Shown here in pieces: positions 5,062 through 7,716 of a stretch of 7,716 bases of DNA (the stretch's first letter is position 1; every line of letters begins with the position of its first letter). The translations under genes and the position numbers were made by a program. Below the pieces are notes generated by a model. It was not told where the DNA came from, ran no database searches, and saw nothing but the letters and a program-made list of their open reading frames with translations. The stretch comes from Crocinitomicaceae bacterium. GTDB lineage: Bacteria; Bacteroidota; Bacteroidia; Flavobacteriales_D; Crocinitomicaceae. The DNA is taken from positions 1 to 7,716 of the forward strand of contig WTIB01000125.1 in assembly GCA_011522905.1 (NCBI GenBank), written 5' to 3'.

Positions 5062-6382
5062 TTGCCCAATTTAATCTGTCATTTTGTGAAAATTGCCATG
5101 GCGCACCATTATTTTCAATATTCGTTAGCATTCCTGTCAACTCATTAGGCACTTTTGATTCTTCCATCACAAGAAACCTTCTTAAGTCAATAATTATCGA
5201 TAAAGGGTCAATGTTTACAGGGCACTCATCAACGCAAGCATTACATGATGTACATGCCCATAACTCTTCTTCAGTAATATAATCACCTAATAATGACTTT
5301 CCGTCTTCGTAGTCCTTTCCGTTTTTCCTTTTTCCATCACCGTATTCAACCAATCGATCTCTGGTATCCATCATTATTTTCCTTGGTGATAAAATTTTAC
5401 CCGTTACGTTAGCAGGACAAGAGGATGTACATCTTCCGCATTCGGTACAAGTGTATGCATCCATCAAGTTCTTCCATGTCAAATCATTTACATCTTTCGC
5501 TCCAAATCGAGACGGGGGAGCTGCATTCGGATCAACGGCATATGGGTCGGCACTTGGGTCAAGCATTAATTTTACTTCATTAGTAACACTTTCCATATTG
5601 TCAAACTTTCCTTTCTTTTCCAGATTTGAATAATAGGTGTTTGGGAATGCCAATAAAATGTGGAAATGTTTTGAATAGGGCAGATAATTAAGAAATCCAA
5701 TGACCATAAGGAAATGTCCCCACCATCCAATACGTTCAAGAATCAAAAGAGATGAATTACTCATTGAATCAAAAAACAGAGGCCCGATAATAGAAGAAAT
5801 GGTGAATCCGAATGAACCTTCAATATTTGAAGCATGGGAAACACCGCGATTGAATAATACTTCATCAGTTCCATTCATTGTAAAAATGCAAACCAACAAA
5901 ATAAGTTCAAAGATTAAGATGAGGTTGGCATCTTTGGTAGGCCAACCAATCATTTCTTTCATATTTAGCCGAGGTAGTTTTAATAAGTTTCTTCGTGCAA
6001 GAAAAATAATTGTTGCGAAAAAAGCAGCTACCGATAAAATCTCTATAAAGCTTATCGTAAAGACATAAAATGACCCTAAGGAATTGGAAAATATACGATG
6101 CTTACCGCTGAGTCCATCGGCAAGAATTTCAATGAGCTCTATCTGAGTGATTACAAATGCAACATACAAACACAAATGTAAAAATGCAGCAATTGGTCTT
6201 GAAAACATTTTCTTTTGACCAAAGGCAACAAGAAGCATTGTCTTTATTCTTTCACCCTTTTTATCATTCCGATTTATATCTTTTCCTACACTAATGTTAT
6301 CTCGAATCTTCCATATGTTATAGGCAAAAAAGCCTATACCTACAATGCTAATTAATCCGAATAAAATGATTTGAATTGTCAT
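5051..6382 (-). CDS. Membrane cytochrome b-like protein with two 4Fe-4S motifs (HdrE/NarI-HdrC fusion type)
   Basis: The 443-aa protein has an N-terminal membrane half and a C-terminal ferredoxin half. Hydrophobic segments lie near 3-25, 64-84, 104-130, 152-170, 191-205 and 216-236. Histidines in or beside them (H69, H223, H239, H241 in SKHFHILLAF) are candidate haem b ligands, as in NarI/HdrE-like proteins. The cytoplasmic half carries C312-x2-C315-x2-C318-x3-C322-P and C377-x2-C380-x2-C383-x3-C387-P, two cubane 4Fe-4S sites. The likely role is electron transfer between a soluble donor and the menaquinone pool, working with the double-CCG protein encoded two genes downstream. By comparison with EtfD (Rv0338c) and DUF224 proteins, ETF linked to fatty-acid oxidation is a reasonable donor, but nothing in the window proves it. 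The ATG at 6382 lies 7 nt after the MCE gene stop. The 3' end overlaps the HAD gene by 11 nt. Confidence 0.9.
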   Translation of the reverse strand: MTIQIILFGLISIVGIGFFAYNIWKIRDNISVGKDINRNDKKGERIKTMLLVAFGQKKMFSRPIAAFLHLCLYVAFVITQIELIEILADGLSGKHRIFSNSLGSFYVFTISFIEILSVAAFFATIIFLARRNLLKLPRLNMKEMIGWPTKDANLILIFELILLVCIFTMNGTDEVLFNRGVSHASNIEGSFGFTISSIIGPLFFDSMSNSSLLILERIGWWGHFLMVIGFLNYLPYSKHFHILLAFPNTYYSNLEKKGKFDNMESVTNEVKLMLDPSADPYAVDPNAAPPSRFGAKDVNDLTWKNLMDAYTCTECGRCTSSCPANVTGKILSPRKIMMDTRDRLVEYGDGKRKNGKDYEDGKSLLGDYITEEELWACTSCNACVDECPVNIDPLSIIIDLRRFLVMEESKVPNELTGMLTNIENNGAPWQFSQNDRLNWANEE

Positions 6383-6389
6383 TGAATAC

Positions 6390-7427
6390 CTAGTCTTGTA
6401 TGGTGTCTAAAATCATTCTTAATTTTTTCTCTTCTCTTGGACTTAAGGATGCACCTTTTGTTTTAGAGCCCATTATCGAAAAGTGAATATATCTTTCCGG
6501 ATGAAGCTTTAAGTCTTCAACAAGGTCTTGAAGTTTTTTGTTGCTTTCAACAAGTTCGTTGTATAATGCATCGTCATGAATCAATTTACTCATTGAGCCA
6601 CCCCCATTTTGTATATCACCAAGGATAATATTTAGTTTTTGAATGGTGGAGTCAGCTTCTGTTATTACTGATTTGAAATCGGCAGAAACCAAATCATCGG
6701 ATATTTTTTTTGTGTTGCCTATAATTTCAGTAACCGTTTCATTGCTTTTCTTCAGGTTTGCTGTTATGTTTTCAACATTGTTCATAATGCGAGCAAATTG
6801 AATCTTTTCCTCAGCAACAAATAATCCAATTTCTTCAGCGGCATCTCCCAATTGGTTTATTGTTTGTTTTACTCGGCTGAAGCTCCCCTCTATTTCAGAT
6901 GTAGCAGTAGAGTCCCAAAATGCAGATAAAGAATTGACCATGTTGTCAACGGAAATCATCATACTTTGTAATTTTTGTGCAATGGGGTCTGCATATTCTT
7001 TCACCTGATAGGCAATATCTTGGCTTGATTTTATTCCTGGTATTTCTGATCCAACGGGATAGATGTTCTTGTTATTTGGATTCGTTTTAAGTATTAGACC
7101 TTTAGAGAAAAAGTCAGGGGAACCAATTTCTACGGTACTCCCTCTTGCTATTTTAATGTTGTTGTTTTGAATATTGAAGCTGACCTTTACTCTTCGATTA
7201 GGTGTGTTTTGAGGTAATATTTCAATGTTGGTCACCTTTCCAACGATAACACCATTTAAGGTGACATCAGAAGCGACCATGAGCTGATTCGTGTTTTCAA
7301 AGTAGGAGTGATAGGTGTCATCTCCACCCCAAAAACTGGAACCCTTTAAAAAATTAATACCAAGAATCAATAATGCAATTGCCACCACAGCAATGATGCC
7401 GGCTTTTATTTCTTTTTGAAATTTCAA
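6390..7427 (-). CDS. MCE/MlaD family protein, membrane-anchored lipid-transport component
   Basis: MCE proteins form hexameric channels that carry lipids between the inner and outer membranes, working with an MlaE-type permease and MlaF-type ATPase; neither is in this window. The 345-aa protein has one N-terminal transmembrane anchor (about 9-28). The MCE domain follows at about 37-120, with the signature VTLNGVIVGKV (55-65). Next comes a long helical, coiled-coil-like stretch (about 137-270) and a conserved tail, KLIHDDALY (281-289) and LHPERYIHFSIMG (308-320). I recognise this tail from Bacteroidetes MlaD proteins. The start must be the TTG at 7427: an in-frame stop lies two codons upstream at 7431-7433, and the first internal Met (residue 50) would remove the anchor. 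The start is 3 nt from the stop of the amidase gene, suggesting translational coupling. Confidence 0.9.
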   Translation of the reverse strand: MKFQKEIKAGIIAVVAIALLILGINFLKGSSFWGGDDTYHSYFENTNQLMVASDVTLNGVIVGKVTNIEILPQNTPNRRVKVSFNIQNNNIKIARGSTVEIGSPDFFSKGLILKTNPNNKNIYPVGSEIPGIKSSQDIAYQVKEYADPIAQKLQSMMISVDNMVNSLSAFWDSTATSEIEGSFSRVKQTINQLGDAAEEIGLFVAEEKIQFARIMNNVENITANLKKSNETVTEIIGNTKKISDDLVSADFKSVITEADSTIQKLNIILGDIQNGGGSMSKLIHDDALYNELVESNKKLQDLVEDLKLHPERYIHFSIMGSKTKGASLSPREEKKLRMILDTIQD

Positions 7428-7430
7428 ATC

Positions 7431-7716
7431 TTATTTTTCTACTAAATTAATAGCTTTTTCAATACCAATTCGTTCTCCGTCTAAGAAAGCGACAACAAAT
7501 GCACCTTTGAAGCCAATTTCTCTCATTTTGACTTTATATTTCTTTGCTGATTCTAGGTCGTTTGCGAAGTTGCCAGCACAATATTTGTAGAGACCATTTT
7601 GAAAATATTTATGGATCTCTTTTTCATTTTTGAATCTATCGGAATTTTTTGGTAGGTCTTTCGTGGAGCTAATGATTTGCACGCGACAAATTAACCCATT
7701 GTTTTTAATTACATCC
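7431..7716 (-). CDS. Partial: C-terminal SPOR-like domain of a probable N-acetylmuramoyl-L-alanine amidase
   Basis: Only the last 94 residues are visible. The frame stays open to the right edge of the window, so the gene starts beyond it; an apparent GTG start at 7682 is almost certainly internal. The visible part begins in ICRVQIISS, a typical SPOR-domain first strand, and continues through GLYKYCAGNF and FKGAFVVAFLDGERI. These resemble the C-terminal SPOR-like domain of Bacteroidetes Amidase_3 proteins, which cleave septal peptidoglycan. The SPOR domain would bind denuded glycan. The amidase identity is inferred from this tail and from the neighbouring MCE gene, since amidase-MCE pairs are common in the phylum as I recall it. 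The catalytic domain is not visible, so another SPOR protein remains possible. Confidence 0.65.
   Translation of the reverse strand, partial: DVIKNNGLICRVQIISSTKDLPKNSDRFKNEKEIHKYFQNGLYKYCAGNFANDLESAKKYKVKMREIGFKGAFVVAFLDGERIGIEKAINLVEK

Noticed and set aside
5700..6068. 122-aa plus-strand open frame opposite the membrane Fe-S gene
   Set aside because: It lies wholly antisense to a well-supported gene with clear cysteine motifs, and its translation has no recognisable domain.

Overview
The window looks like chromosomal DNA from a member of the Bacteroidota, probably a Cytophagales or Flavobacteriia type; I cannot place it more finely. Three things point there. The DNA is AT-rich. The starts lack Shine-Dalgarno sequences, and the only promoter-like element fits the Bacteroidetes TAnnTTTG pattern. 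The minus-strand gene order (SPOR-tailed amidase, MCE protein, two Fe-S proteins, small Bacteroidetes-only protein) is one I associate with this phylum. The window is almost entirely coding. Its only real intergenic stretch is bases 1-141. I see no tRNA, rRNA, IS element, CRISPR array or long repeat.

Plus-strand half (about 70-3390): a compact three-gene operon. A long, eukaryote-like deoxyribose-phosphate aldolase (deoC) is followed after 4 nt by a catalytically complete aldehyde dehydrogenase. That is followed after 2 nt by a 292-aa protein resembling only the NAD-binding half of an aldehyde dehydrogenase. DeoC releases acetaldehyde and glyceraldehyde 3-phosphate, and the dehydrogenase is well placed to oxidise the acetaldehyde. 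The catalytic ALDH appears to lack both pieces of the normal ALDH oligomerisation domain (the hairpin and the C-terminal strand), while the neighbouring pseudo-ALDH appears to carry both. Together the two proteins total about 775 aa and look like a two-gene version of the fused two-domain ALDH16 enzyme.

Minus-strand half (7716 down to 3387): six tightly packed, partly overlapping genes, read from the right edge. They are the SPOR-like C-terminus of a probable N-acetylmuramoyl-L-alanine amidase (cut by the window edge), an MCE/MlaD-type lipid-transport protein, a membrane cytochrome b-like protein with two 4Fe-4S motifs, a small HAD-fold protein, a double-CCG Fe-S protein, and a Bacteroidetes protein usually labelled 'ABC transporter ATPase' but with no ATPase motif. 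The membrane Fe-S protein and the CCG protein together match the layout of DUF224/EtfD-type ETF:menaquinone oxidoreductases, here split in two with the HAD gene between them.

The two operons converge with no gap. Their last genes overlap by 4 bp, and the palindrome TTAA supplies the stop codon on both strands.
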